Positions 1-10,400 of a stretch of 64,000 nucleotides of DNA are shown here, piece after piece. The translations under genes and the position numbers were made by a program. Numbering within the stretch: the stretch's first letter is position 1; the number at the start of each line of letters is the position of its first letter. The stretch is from Adhaeribacter pallidiroseus (GTDB lineage Bacteria > Bacteroidota > Bacteroidia > Cytophagales > Hymenobacteraceae), in the NCBI RefSeq assembly GCF_003340495.1, contig NZ_QASA01000001.1, forward strand, positions 5,332,001 to 5,396,000, read 5' to 3'. Under the pieces are notes generated by a model, which did no database searches, had not been told where the DNA came from, and was given only the letters and a program-made list of their open reading frames with translations.

Positions 1-436
1 AGCGTTTTATAAAGCTTGGTTATAATTTGAAGTCTAATTGCAGTATTTTAGTTGTTTAGTGTGATAGGGGGTTTATTTTTAAACCTACTGTGGCGCAAAG
101 TTCAGCTAAATGTAAAAAAAACATCTAAAAGCAAAGGCTTTCTTTTATAATTTGAATTAATGTAAATTTTTGAGAGTAATGCTTCTTACTTCTATAATCC
201 AACTTCCTTCCTAATACGCTGCTTCGGCCACAGCTTCTATAGTTTACTTAATCATCTACTAATCAAGTATTTAATTTGAACGCATCTGCAAACCGCCATT
301 GCTAATTCTTAAGAACAATCCACTTTTTGTAAAAAATACCATAAGTAAATCCAGATTTTTTTAAAAAATATTTAACAAAGTTGTTGTTTTATTAAAGAAG
401 AATGTCAATATTCACATTGCACCTTTACCCTTTGTT
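1..436. other. Noncoding 5' end of window
   Basis: AT-rich stretch upstream of the SNF2 gene. I see no convincing ORF, RNA gene or hairpin. It presumably holds the promoter of the helicase gene, but no clean TTG/TAnnTTTG pair could be picked out. Confidence 0.5.
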
Positions 437-868
437 ATGAAAGTATACACTACGCAGCCATTTCAAATTGTTTACTCGTTATTTGAGCACGAGTACCTGG
501 GCTATTTATTTGAGTCGTTTGTGGTACAGGTTAATTCTAAAGGGCAGTTAACGTTGCAACACCAAAACGTAGCCACTAAGAACGCCGATGAGTTTGCGGG
601 GCGGCTCGATGCAACTGATTTTAAATTAATTCACCTGACGGATCAGATTCAGCAGGATGCTATTTTAAAAAAGTTCTCTACCAAAAAGCTGTCGGTAGCT
701 GACTTTTTTTTAAAAACCTACGATGCCGAAAAAGGCGACAAAGCTACGCAAGAGGCCATAGACACTTACGTGCAGCACCAGATGGCGAAAATTTTGGAAT
801 TGCTCGGGGGAAACAAGTATTTATCATGGGCAAAGACGGCGAACCTACCTGGAAGCAAATTTCGGTAG
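437..868 (+). pseudogene. N-terminal fragment of SNF2 family helicase (frameshifted)
   Basis: This 143-residue ORF is the amino-terminal part of the SNF2/DEAD-like helicase that continues at 826 in another frame. From memory of Bacteroidota SNF2 proteins of nearly 1000 residues, the opening (MKVYTTQPFQI, then YLFESFVVQ) is their usual start, and in them the MGKDGEPTW segment follows an ELL-G-K stretch without a break. Here the frame is lost at a run of five G at 806-810. A sixth G would join LLGG to KQVFIMGKDGEPTW. The last 20 or so residues (from about 811) are therefore out-of-frame translation. Real mutation and homopolymer sequencing error are both possible. Confidence 0.85.
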
Positions 869-3396
869 CGCCCCAGAAAGCCAGCATTCTGTTTCATTTC
901 CGGCGCAACGAAGACAACACCCATTATTTCCCGACGATAAAATACCAGAACGAAAAACTGGAATTTCAGAACCGCAACGCTACGTTAATTTGCAACGAAC
1001 CCGCCTGGCTGTTGCTCGACGATGTGTTGTATTCTTTCCAGAAGGAGGTAGATGGTAAAAAGCTCCAGCCTTTTTTGAGCAAAAAGTTTATTGTTATTCC
1101 GCGCAAGGTTGAAGAAACTTATTACCAGAAATTTGTAGCGCCTCTGGTAGAGTCGTTTGATGTGTACGCCAAAGGCTTTGATATAAAATCGGAAAAATAT
1201 AATCCCAACCCTTTCCTGACTTTTACCGAATTAACGGACGTGGATGCTGCCCCGCAATTATTCGGGACGCCGGCCGCGCGCTTGGGCAATAAGTTAAATA
1301 GTACCGCTACGGCGGGAGTACCGAGTCGCTCGAATAAGATTTTGTTTAATCTGAGCTTTCAATACGGCTCGCACACGGTAAACAATAACCAGGAAGCCAA
1401 AAGAATCAGCGTAAACGTAGAAAAAACGCAGGATTCGTACATCTTTCACCGCTTAATCCGCGACATCGACCACGAGAAAGAATTTATCCGGGAGTTATCG
1501 AAACGGGCGTTGGAAGTTAAAAACGGCAAAGCGGTGCTGGAAAAAGCCAATGCATTTTCGTGGTTAAACAGCCACGTGCAGGAGTTGGAGCAAATGGGCT
1601 TCACCATTAAACAAACCAATACTTCAACTAAAAATTACTTTATTGGCGAAGTAAGCGTGAGCGTGGGCATCCGCGAAAACGCCGACTGGTTTGATATTTA
1701 CGGCGTAGTAAAATTTGGTGAGTTTGAGGTGCCGTTTATCAAATTAAAGAACCACATTCTTACCAAGAACAACGAATATCAGTTACCCAACGGCCAGATT
1801 GCCATTATTCCGGAGGAATGGTTTACCCAGTACATTGAATTGTTTGCGTTTTCGGAAGGCGAAGGCGAATTAAAGCTGCGGAAGCACCATTTAACGTTAG
1901 TAAACGAACTGCAAAACGGCAATTTGGCAGTCGTAACCATGACCCGCAAACTGGAAAAACTCCGGGAATTCGAAACCATCGAAGACAAACCATTGCCCGC
2001 CGGTTTTAAAGGGGAATTGCGGCCTTACCAGAAAGCCGGTTATAACTGGTTGCATTTTATTAAAGATTATAAGTTTGGCGGCTGCCTCGCCGACGATATG
2101 GGTCTGGGGAAAACCATCCAGACCTTGGCTATGTTGCAGTACCAGAAAGAAGCGGGTGCGCAAAGTGCCTCTTTGCTGGTAATGCCTACCTCGTTGATAT
2201 ACAATTGGTTAAATGAAGCGCAAAAGTTTACTCCGGGTTTACGGGTGTTAAACTACACGGGCACCTACCGCGAAAAAACAGCATCTTTGTTTAAGCATTA
2301 CGATATTATTCTGACCTCGTACGGCATTGTGCGCCTGGATATTGAGCTGCTGAAAAATTATTATTTTGATTTTGTGATTCTGGACGAATCGCAGGCCATT
2401 AAAAACCCGAGTTCGAATACGTCGCTGGCCGTCCGGAATTTAAAAGCGAAGCACCGGCTTATTTTAACGGGTACGCCTGTCGAGAACAGCACCATGGACT
2501 TGTGGTCGCAGATGTCGTTCATTAATCCGGGTTTACTCGGAAACCAAAATTTTTTTAAAAATGAGTTCTTGCGGCCCATTGAAAAAGAGAAAAACGAGGA
2601 AAAAACCAAGAAACTGCACGCTTTAATAAAACCGTTTATTTTACGTCGGCATAAATCGCAGGTAGCCACCGAGTTGCCCGAGAAAATCGAGCATACTACG
2701 TATTGCAAAATGACCGAGGAGCAAGAGCACGCCTACGAAGAAACCAAATCGTTTTACCGCAACAAAATTTTAAAAAATATTGAAGAAAGCAACAGCGTAA
2801 ACACGCAGTTTATGCTTTTGCAAGGTTTAATGAAACTGCGCCAGATTGCCAACCACCCGCGCATGGCCGACGCCAATTACGAAGGCGATTCGGGCAAGAT
2901 GAAAGAAGTAATCCGGATGACGCGCAGCGTAGTAGCCGAAGGACACAAAGTTTTAATATTTAGTCAGTTTGTGAAACATCTGGATATTATACGGGCTTCC
3001 CTGAACGATAAGCAAATTCCGTATACGTACCTGGATGGCAACACCAAAGACCGCCACAAACAGGTAGAGCGCTTCCAGACGGACGAGAACATCCGGGTGT
3101 TTTTAATTTCGTTGAAAGCGGGTGGCGTAGGCTTAAATTTAACCGCGGCCGATTACGTGTTTATTCTGGACCCGTGGTGGAACCCCGCCATCGAAGCCCA
3201 AGCCGTGGACCGGGCGCACCGCATTGGCCAGCAAAACAAGGTGTTTACCTATAAGTTTATCACCAAAAATACCGTAGAAGAAAAAATCCTGGCCTTACAA
3301 AACAAAAAAATTCAATTGGTTACCGATTTAATATCTACCGACGAAACCATTATTAAAAGCCTCACCAAAGATGACATTGAAAGCCTGTTGGCATAG
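826..3396 (+). CDS. SNF2-related DEAD/DEAH-box helicase (main ORF)
   Basis: Swi2/Snf2-type ATPase that probably translocates on double-stranded DNA and remodels protein-DNA complexes; its cellular role in bacteria is poorly known. Visible motifs in the 856-residue ORF are Walker A DDMGLGKT near residue 421, the DEAH-box variant LDESQAIKN near 519, motif III LTGTPVEN near 547, and motif VI VDRAHRIGQ near 794. The first 400 residues match the SWIM-less N-terminal region usual in Bacteroidota. The ATG at 826 is not the natural start: the upstream 437-868 ORF holds the first about 125 residues, cut off by a one-base loss in a G run at 806-810. The Walker and helicase motifs are intact, so a truncated product might still be made from the internal ATG. 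A terminator follows at 3416. Confidence 0.9.
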   Translation: MGKDGEPTWKQISVAPQKASILFHFRRNEDNTHYFPTIKYQNEKLEFQNRNATLICNEPAWLLLDDVLYSFQKEVDGKKLQPFLSKKFIVIPRKVEETYYQKFVAPLVESFDVYAKGFDIKSEKYNPNPFLTFTELTDVDAAPQLFGTPAARLGNKLNSTATAGVPSRSNKILFNLSFQYGSHTVNNNQEAKRISVNVEKTQDSYIFHRLIRDIDHEKEFIRELSKRALEVKNGKAVLEKANAFSWLNSHVQELEQMGFTIKQTNTSTKNYFIGEVSVSVGIRENADWFDIYGVVKFGEFEVPFIKLKNHILTKNNEYQLPNGQIAIIPEEWFTQYIELFAFSEGEGELKLRKHHLTLVNELQNGNLAVVTMTRKLEKLREFETIEDKPLPAGFKGELRPYQKAGYNWLHFIKDYKFGGCLADDMGLGKTIQTLAMLQYQKEAGAQSASLLVMPTSLIYNWLNEAQKFTPGLRVLNYTGTYREKTASLFKHYDIILTSYGIVRLDIELLKNYYFDFVILDESQAIKNPSSNTSLAVRNLKAKHRLILTGTPVENSTMDLWSQMSFINPGLLGNQNFFKNEFLRPIEKEKNEEKTKKLHALIKPFILRRHKSQVATELPEKIEHTTYCKMTEEQEHAYEETKSFYRNKILKNIEESNSVNTQFMLLQGLMKLRQIANHPRMADANYEGDSGKMKEVIRMTRSVVAEGHKVLIFSQFVKHLDIIRASLNDKQIPYTYLDGNTKDRHKQVERFQTDENIRVFLISLKAGGVGLNLTAADYVFILDPWWNPAIEAQAVDRAHRIGQQNKVFTYKFITKNTVEEKILALQNKKIQLVTDLISTDETIIKSLTKDDIESLLA

Positions 3397-3415
3397 GAAA
3401 AATTTAAAAAACTAG

Positions 3416-3452
3416 AAAGCCCGGTGAATTTTAGAATTTACCGGGCTTTTTT
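3416..3452 (+). terminator. Intrinsic terminator after SNF2 gene
   Basis: The arms 3416-3430 and 3435-3449 form a 15-bp stem with one G-U pair and a four-base loop, followed by a T run to 3452. It lies 20 bases past the helicase stop codon. Confidence 0.85.
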
Positions 3453-3545
3453 ATGTGCTTATGTGTATTTTAAGTTTACGTAGAAAGACCACTCCTATGA
3501 ACGCTAGGCTTAATAAGGGTAACACGTTTGATGGTATTTTTAAAA

Positions 3546-4337
3546 CTATCTGTAGTTCTTTTGCCAGTGGATAAAATCAAAACCACAAGGAATGTAAACG
3601 TCCGGTCTGATAGAACTGTAAGTATTTAGCGAGGCATCGATTTTTACTAAGGCAGTTTTGGTTGGTAATACAATAATATTTATAATTCTAGGGTTACTAA
3701 AACTCTGAAAGCCTGCCTCTGCAATGAGTGTATATATTCCAGGCTTTACATGGTCAAAAATGAATTTACCAGAAGAGTCCGCCAAAGTTATTTGTTCATA
3801 AACTTTACTTCCCATTCTGCCAAATAGCGTAACCTTCACGTTTGGATATCTTTCTGACAGATGAGCTTCCCGAAAACTTTCATCAAAAGGCGCTATACTT
3901 CCTGCTATCTTGCCAGTCGTATCTAGTAAAAGGCGAGGTACTTGCTCGCCAAGGAATTGCGTTGCTGAATTGTACTCACAATGTAATTGAATACTTCCAA
4001 AGGTAACTGAATCAGCAGAGACAATAATATTTTTTACTACACTTGTGCGCCATAAAACCGGCTTTTGGCGGCTGCTATTATCGGTGCTAATAAATTGAAT
4101 CTCTAACTCGTACTTGCCAGGCACTACATTTTTAAAATAAATAGAATCATCAGAGAAATAAGTCTTTTCTCCTGTAAGTGTTACTTTTTTTATGCTAAAA
4201 TCCCCAGAACTCATTATAAAAACGCCACCGGTTTTCAGATTATATCCTTTGTCTTTAACTAGGGTGCATGAAACTAGAAGTGCCCATAACATTAAGTGGG
4301 ACATGGATAACAAGAGATAACCAGGTTTTCCCCGCAT
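3546..4337 (-). CDS. Lipoprotein with carboxypeptidase-regulatory-like domain
   Basis: Predicted outer-surface or periplasmic lipoprotein of 263 residues. A short hydrophobic leader ends in LWALLVSC, a lipobox with Cys near residue 24. The C-terminal part (SGKFIFDHVKPGIYTLIAEA) has the pattern of a carboxypeptidase regulatory-like/CnaB beta-sandwich repeat, and an earlier stretch (YFKNVVPGKYELEIQF) looks like a second one. The ORF can be opened at a TTG at 4343, but the ATG at 4337 is the more credible start. It begins 9 bases after the stop of the small conserved gene at 4347, so the two are probably cotranscribed. No enzymatic motif is seen; the function is unknown. Confidence 0.7.
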   Translation of the reverse strand: MRGKPGYLLLSMSHLMLWALLVSCTLVKDKGYNLKTGGVFIMSSGDFSIKKVTLTGEKTYFSDDSIYFKNVVPGKYELEIQFISTDNSSRQKPVLWRTSVVKNIIVSADSVTFGSIQLHCEYNSATQFLGEQVPRLLLDTTGKIAGSIAPFDESFREAHLSERYPNVKVTLFGRMGSKVYEQITLADSSGKFIFDHVKPGIYTLIAEAGFQSFSNPRIINIIVLPTKTALVKIDASLNTYSSIRPDVYIPCGFDFIHWQKNYR

Positions 4338-4346
4338 GGTCAATAT

Positions 4347-4631
4347 TTATAATAACTCCTGCACGATACTCTCCCACTCCTGCTCTAAAGTGGCCTTCGG
4401 CATTTTACGGCCGGCACGTTGGTACCAGTAATTGGCATTCAACTGGTCGCCTTCTTTGCGGTGCAGGTACGCGTGAATCCAACAATAATTAGGCGTGTTC
4501 TTCTCCTGGGCAATTTCGTGCGATTGGCGCCAGTCGCCTTTGCCGTCGTACCACAAAGCTTGCAGTTCCGGGCTTAGTTGGGTGGGTGGCGTATCTTGCG
4601 TGAGCGAAGTTTTAAATTCCGAAAATGTCAT
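4347..4631 (-). CDS. Small conserved hypothetical protein
   Basis: A 94-residue soluble protein without signal peptide or membrane segment. It is rich in Trp and Tyr (ALWYDGKGDWRQSHEIAQ, then HAYLHRKEGDQLNANYWYQRAG). The spacing of these resembles a single TPR-like helical hairpin, where a container protein counts work units, but that is only an impression. I recall similar short proteins in many Bacteroidota, with no assigned function. It is the first gene of a likely two-gene minus-strand unit with the lipoprotein at 3546-4337, and is divergent from the carotenoid gene at 4765. Confidence 0.7.
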   Translation of the reverse strand: MTFSEFKTSLTQDTPPTQLSPELQALWYDGKGDWRQSHEIAQEKNTPNYCWIHAYLHRKEGDQLNANYWYQRAGRKMPKATLEQEWESIVQELL

Positions 4632-4645
4632 AGTAGTAAAGGCTT

Positions 4646-4653
4646 TACTTTTG
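4646..4653 (+). promoter_or_regulatory. TAnnTTTG -7 element (Bacteroidota-type), candidate
   Basis: TACTTTTG matches the Bacteroidota -7 consensus TAnnTTTG. It lies in the divergent intergenic region, 112 bases before the phytoene desaturase start. No TTG sits at the expected -33 position, so this is a weak call. Confidence 0.3.
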
Positions 4654-4764
4654 CGAGAGCTAATTTATTTGGAATATCCGGATGTCGGTGAAAACCCGTG
4701 AAAACATTTCGGGGCAGAACGAGTTAAATGTGCAAAGTAAAAAAGTTAAGCTACCAGAAAATTC

Positions 4765-6240
4765 ATGAATCAGGCAGTAGTCATTGGGGCGGGCATTGGC
4801 GGCATTGCGGCAAGCATTCGGTTGGCGGTGCAAGGTTACGCCGTAACGGTGCTGGAAGCAAACGCTACCTTCGGGGGTAAAATGACCCAATTTACCCTGA
4901 ACGGCTACCGCTTCGACAAAGGACCCTCGCTGTTTACCATGCCGCATTTGGTGGATGAACTATTTACTTTAGCTGGCCGCCACCCGCCCGATTATTTCCG
5001 GTACCAGCGTTTGGATATTATCACACAGTACTTCTTTGCCGATGGTACCCGTTTAACCGCTTACCGTGAACCCGAAAAATTTGCCCGGGAAGTAGAGCAA
5101 AAATTTAAAATTCCGAAGGAAAAAGTTACGGCTTACCTGGCTAAAAGCGCCCGCATGTACGAGGCCACCGCGGATACCTTTTTGCATAAATCACTGCACC
5201 AGCTACAAACTTATCTAAGCCCTGCGGTTTTAAAAACTATTCCGGTTTTGCCCGAATTAGGTTTAACCACTACCATGCACGCAGCCAACGCCCGGCAATT
5301 TAAAGATAAACGGATAGTGCAACTCCTCGACCGCTTTGCTACTTACAACGGCTCCGATCCCTACCAGGCACCGGCCACTTTAAATTTAATTCCGCACTTA
5401 GAACACAATATCGGTGCTTTTTACCCGGAAGGCGGTATTTACGCCATTGCGGAAAGTCTGGTAAAATTAGCCACGGAACTAGGCGTCGTTTTCCGGTATC
5501 AGGAGAAAGTAGCAGAAATTCTAACGCAAAGCAACCAGGTTGCCGGTGTGCGCACTGACCAGCAAGCAGTAGTGCCCGCCGCGGTAGTGGTTAGTAATAT
5601 GGATGTAGTACCTACTTACCGCAAATTACTACCGCAGTTGAAAGCACCTGAGAAAACCTTGCAACAACCGCGTTCCAGCTCGGCGCTTATTTTTTACTGG
5701 GGTATTAACCGCGAGTTTCCGGAATTGCACTTACATAATATCTTCTTCAGTAAAGATTACAAGCAGGAGTTTGAGCATATTTTTCAGCACAAAACTATCA
5801 GCCCCGACCCCACGGTTTATGTGAATATTACGTCTAAATTTTCGCCGGAAGACGCCCCGAAAGCCAGCGAGAATTGGTTTGTGATGGTAAACGTACCGCA
5901 CAATAGCGGTCAGAATTGGACTGACTTAGTAAAAGTTACACGTGAAACAGTTTTGCAGAAACTAAGCAAAGCCTTAAACACCGACTTAAACGCTTACATT
6001 ACCTGCGAGCAAATCTGGGACCCGGTGGGCATTGAAGCCGATACGTCTTCGTTTGCGGGGGCTTTGTACGGCAGCAGTTCCAATAACCGCTTAGCGGCTT
6101 TTCTGCGACACCCTAATTTTTCGAGTAAAGTAAAAGGATTATTTTTTTGCGGCGGTAGTGTGCATCCGGGTGGCGGTATTCCGTTGAGCTTATTATCGGC
6201 CAAAATTGTGAGCAGTTTAGTGCCCCAGCCAGGTAAATAA
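4765..6240 (+). CDS. Phytoene desaturase family oxidoreductase (CrtI/CrtD-like)
   Basis: FAD-dependent carotenoid desaturase of 491 residues. The N-terminal dinucleotide-binding motif VIGAGIGGIAASIRLA (residues 6-21) is followed by E31 and the GGKM signature. The C-terminal segment FCGGSVHPGGGIPLSLLSAK is the usual bacterial-type desaturase signature. The gene directly after it encodes a CruF-like hydratase. That context suggests a CrtD-type 1'-hydroxycarotenoid 3',4'-desaturase acting after hydration, rather than the phytoene-to-lycopene enzyme itself. The sequence alone cannot separate CrtI from CrtD. It is likely membrane associated and contributes to a red or pink carotenoid. Only 22 bases separate it from the next gene, so the two form an operon. 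Confidence 0.85.
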   Translation: MNQAVVIGAGIGGIAASIRLAVQGYAVTVLEANATFGGKMTQFTLNGYRFDKGPSLFTMPHLVDELFTLAGRHPPDYFRYQRLDIITQYFFADGTRLTAYREPEKFAREVEQKFKIPKEKVTAYLAKSARMYEATADTFLHKSLHQLQTYLSPAVLKTIPVLPELGLTTTMHAANARQFKDKRIVQLLDRFATYNGSDPYQAPATLNLIPHLEHNIGAFYPEGGIYAIAESLVKLATELGVVFRYQEKVAEILTQSNQVAGVRTDQQAVVPAAVVVSNMDVVPTYRKLLPQLKAPEKTLQQPRSSSALIFYWGINREFPELHLHNIFFSKDYKQEFEHIFQHKTISPDPTVYVNITSKFSPEDAPKASENWFVMVNVPHNSGQNWTDLVKVTRETVLQKLSKALNTDLNAYITCEQIWDPVGIEADTSSFAGALYGSSSNNRLAAFLRHPNFSSKVKGLFFCGGSVHPGGGIPLSLLSAKIVSSLVPQPGK

Positions 6241-6262
6241 ATAAAAAATTTAAAAAACAGAC

Positions 6263-6907
6263 GTGTTTGCACCCATCCCCAGAAAAATTGTTGTAGCTCT
6301 TGTTATCCTTCTTATTTTCTACGCGGTTGGTTTTTACGGTTTGGTGTACAGTAATTACCAGGCTTACTTTTTAAGGTTAGTGTCGTTTAACCTGCTGCTG
6401 ACCAATTTTATTTTATTCATTTTTCACCGCGATGTTTCCCGCTCCTTTTGGGTATTTGCCTTAATCGTATTTTTAACGGGCTTTTTTGCCGAGGTAATTG
6501 GCATTCACACAGCTTTACTGTTTGGGCATTATGCTTACGGCGCTTCTTTGGGTTGGCAGCTCTTTCGGGTGCCGGTTATTATTGGCTTAAACTGGCTGAT
6601 GCTGGTTTACACGTCGGGCCATTTAATTAATTATTTGCTGCAAACGCCGTGGTGGGTAAAATCCATAATAGCGGCCACTTTAATGGTAGCTTTGGATTAC
6701 TTTATCGAACCCGTAGCTATTGCGCTGGATTTTTGGTCGTGGCGTTCCGGCGAAATTCCGTTATCGAATTTTACCGGATGGTTTGGCGTAGCGTTGTTGC
6801 TGCAAGTGTATTTCCAAAAAGCGAAATTTTTAAAAAATAACACTTTAGCCCCTTTTGTGTTCTTGTTGCAGTGCTTGTTCTTCATCGCGCTGTATGTAGT
6901 TATTTAA
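6263..6907 (+). CDS. cruF: Carotenoid biosynthesis protein, CruF family
   Basis: Integral membrane protein of 214 residues with about six to seven hydrophobic helices. The segments HYAYGASLGWQLFRVPVIIGLNW and DYFIEPVAIALDFWSWR are hallmarks of the DUF422/CruF family. Members characterised in cyanobacteria and Deinococcus are carotenoid 1',2'-hydratases acting on the psi end of the carotenoid. The start codon is a GTG at 6263; no ATG is available nearby. It follows the desaturase by 22 bases. Hydration by CruF followed by 3',4'-desaturation by the neighbour is a coherent pair of steps towards acyclic hydroxy-carotenoids. Confidence 0.85.
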   Translation: MFAPIPRKIVVALVILLIFYAVGFYGLVYSNYQAYFLRLVSFNLLLTNFILFIFHRDVSRSFWVFALIVFLTGFFAEVIGIHTALLFGHYAYGASLGWQLFRVPVIIGLNWLMLVYTSGHLINYLLQTPWWVKSIIAATLMVALDYFIEPVAIALDFWSWRSGEIPLSNFTGWFGVALLLQVYFQKAKFLKNNTLAPFVFLLQCLFFIALYVVI

Positions 6908-7420
6908 GTTTATCAAGAAAATAACATTTGTATTTAATAACAGAGATTATGGCAAGTAAAGCGTCAGCTTAAAGTAGTACCATTTTTAGTATAGCATGAA
7001 TATGGCTGCTTTAAGGCAAAAGCATTAATAAGTTCTATATAACCTTAATAATTAAAAACAATGGTAAACCGTTACTTTAGAGGGATAAAGTCTATTCTTT
7101 GAGTAGGTTGGTTATGGTAGATTAGCACTTTGAATAGATGATTGGCTAAACAGAAAAAGTTATTGGTTAGGTGTATTTTCTGCAATAATTAAATATATTT
7201 TTCGTATTTAATTAGTATTCTAATAAATAGTCCGGTTTGATTTTACTTTTTCCCTTTCTCCTTTATTCTGATTTTTTGTCTTCTGCTGTTTTTGCCAGCT
7301 CAAAATATTGCGTACCGGCATGGTTATTAATCAACTTTAATTCTGTAAATTATACTTTGTAAAGTTACATCTGGGAACAAAAGAAAAATTGCTACTTTTT
7401 GTTTGCCAAAATTGGTTTAT
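6908..7420. other. Intergenic region before the SusC-like gene
   Basis: About 500 AT-rich bases between the carotenoid genes and the SusC operon. There is no convincing coding potential and no strong hairpin. The last 80 bases contain a TACTTTG that is near but not equal to the TAnnTTTG consensus. A long 5' untranslated leader for the SusC transcript is plausible. Confidence 0.5.
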
Positions 7421-10400
7421 ATGCATAAAAATAATTACTCCAAAAAAGCCCGACAGCTACCATTCTTATTAATTTTAGGCGCTTTAAGTTACTCCACCTT
7501 GCCCACCCCCGTAATTGCCCGCGAACAGACCGTAATGGTCTGGGATGTTCCGGTTACGGGTACGGTAAAAGTACAAAGCGCGCAGGGTACCGAAAACGGC
7601 ACTGGTATTACGGTAGTGGAACGCGGCACCAATAACGGTACCACCACCGATGCGAATGGTAGTTTTAAACTTACGGTAAAAGATAACACCTCGGTATTGG
7701 TGTTTTCCATGATTGGGTATAAGAGCCAGGAAATACCGGTAGCGGGTAAAACTACCTTTAACGTTACTTTATCCGAAGATATCAGTACCTTAAACGAGGT
7801 AGTGGTTACAGGTTACCAAACCATCGACCGCAAGCTATTTACTGGATCGGCGGCCCTACTCAAAGCCGAAGACTCCAAGCGCGAAGGGGTAAACGATGTA
7901 AGCCGTATGCTCGAAGGCCGGGTAGCCGGCGTATCGGTGCAGAACGTGTCGGGTACTTTTGGCGCGGCGCCAAAAATTAGGGTGCGGGGCGCTACTTCTA
8001 TTACCGGCGAAAACAAACCATTGTGGGTAGTTGATGGCATTCCCCTGGAAGATATCGTAAACGTATCAAACGAGCAATTGTCAACCGGTGATCCGTCTAC
8101 TTTGGTGGGTTCTTCCGTAGCGGGTCTGAACCCTAACGATATTGAAAGTTTTCAAATTTTAAAGGATGCATCGGCAACGGCCTTGTACGGGGCCCGCGCC
8201 ATGAATGGGGTGATTGTCATAACCACTAAAAAAGGGAAGATCGGGAAACCTATTGTTTCCTACACGGGTAACTTTACCACTTATTTAAAGCCTACCTACA
8301 ATAACTTCAATATCATGAACTCTGCCGACCAGATGGCAATGTACATTGAACTGGAGAAAAAAGGTTGGTTAAATTACTCCGATGTAGCGCGTACTCAGAA
8401 CGGAGGCGTATTTTCTAAGCGGGCTGATCTGATCGACTTAAATGCTATTACAAATCGTCAGCAAGGAGTGGAAAATACGCCGGAAGGCCGGGCTGCTTTT
8501 TTAGAACGGTACGCGCGTGCTAACACCGATTGGTTTGATATTTTGTTTCGGAACTCGTTTATGCAGGAACATTCGTTGAGTGTGTCGTCGGGTACTGAAA
8601 AATCGCAATTCTATATTTCCACCAGTTATTTACAAGACAATGGCTGGACCGTGGCCGACCAGGTAAAACGGTTTACCGGTAACGTACGGGCTAACTTTAA
8701 TGTGTCCGATAAAATATCGTTCGGTTTAATTTCGCAGGGATCCATTCGCGACCAGCAAGCTCCCGGTACTATCGGGCGGGTGAGTAATCCGGTTACAGGC
8801 CAGTTCGATCGCGATTTTGATATTAACCCGTACAGCTACGCTTTAAATACCAGCCGTGCCCTTACGGCTTACGACGAATACGGCAACCGGGAGTATTTCC
8901 GGCGCAACTTTGCTCCTTTTAATATCTTGGATGAATTAGAAAACAATACACTGGATATATCTCTGCTGGATTTAAAATTACAAGGCGAATTCTCCTACAA
9001 AATTTTGCCGAATTTAAAATACAGCTTTTTAGGCGCTATCCGCTACGCCAAAACCGACCAGGAACACAAAGTGTGGGAAAATTCGAATATGGCTAATGCT
9101 TACCGGGCCGCCGGCGATGCCACTATCCGGGAACGTAATAAATTTCTGTACCGCGACCCGGATGATCCGGAAGCTCAACCAGTAGTGGTACTACCGTACG
9201 GAGGTTTTTATAACACCAAAGACGATAACTTAACAAACTATAACTTCCGGAACCAACTGGAGTGGGATAAAACTTTCAACGAAATTCATACAGTACGATT
9301 GTTTACGTCGCAGGAACTGCGGTATACTGACCGGCAAAATAAAACTTTTAACGGGTATGGGTATCAGTACGATAAAGGCGGTGTGCCTTATGTAGATTAC
9401 CGGTTGATTAAGCAAAATGTAGAAGGCAATTTTAATTATTACGGCATGACCATGGGCTACGAACGGTTTGTGGCGTTTATGGCCAATGGCGCTTATTCGT
9501 ACCGTGGTAAATATAATTTAAACGGCACTGTGCGCTACGACGGGTCTAATTTGCTGGGCCAGGCACGTACCGCCCGCTGGCTGCCTACCTGGAATGTGAG
9601 CGGCTCCTGGAACGTAGATACCGAGCCTTTTATGCAGCGGGTAGATAAAATAAATCGTTTAACGCTGCGGGCTACTTATGGTTTAACAGCCAGTATGGGT
9701 AGTGCTACCAACTCCAGTTTAGTTTTAGAAAACGCCAGTACCCGCCGCCCTTATTTATCGGAAGTAGAATCGGGCATCTCGATTAAATACCTCGAAAATT
9801 CGGAGCTTACCTGGGAAAAGCAATACGAAACCAACGTGGGCGTAGATGTTGGCTTATTTAACGAACGTCTTTCTGTAACGATTGATGCCTACCAACGGCA
9901 AGGATTTGATTTAATTGGCCGGATTCGGACATCGGGTATTGGTGGTGGAGGATATGGTGGTGCTTATAACGAGCCCTACGAACTAGGATACAAAGTAGCC
10001 AATTACGCCGATATGGAATCAAAAGGGTTAGAATTAACAGTCGGGAGCAACCTCATTAACGAAACAGATTACGGGTTCCGGACCCAGCTTACCGGCGCCT
10101 ACAACAAAGGTAAAATTACCGAGCTTAGAAATGATCCCGATATTTGGTCTTTGGTAAGACCAGATGGGGGCTCTTTGCAAGGATACCCGTACCGGGGTTT
10201 GTTTTCCATTGATTTTCAGGGGTTAAATCCTAACAACGGGATGCCCCAGTTTATTAATGAAGAAGGCGAAACAAGCCCCAATGTGTATTTGCAGAGTACT
10301 AAAATTGAGCATTTGAAATACGAAGGTTCCATAGATCCCATCGTAACAGGCGGCTGGTTTAACTCATTCCGGTACAAAAACTTATCTATTTCGGCGTTGG

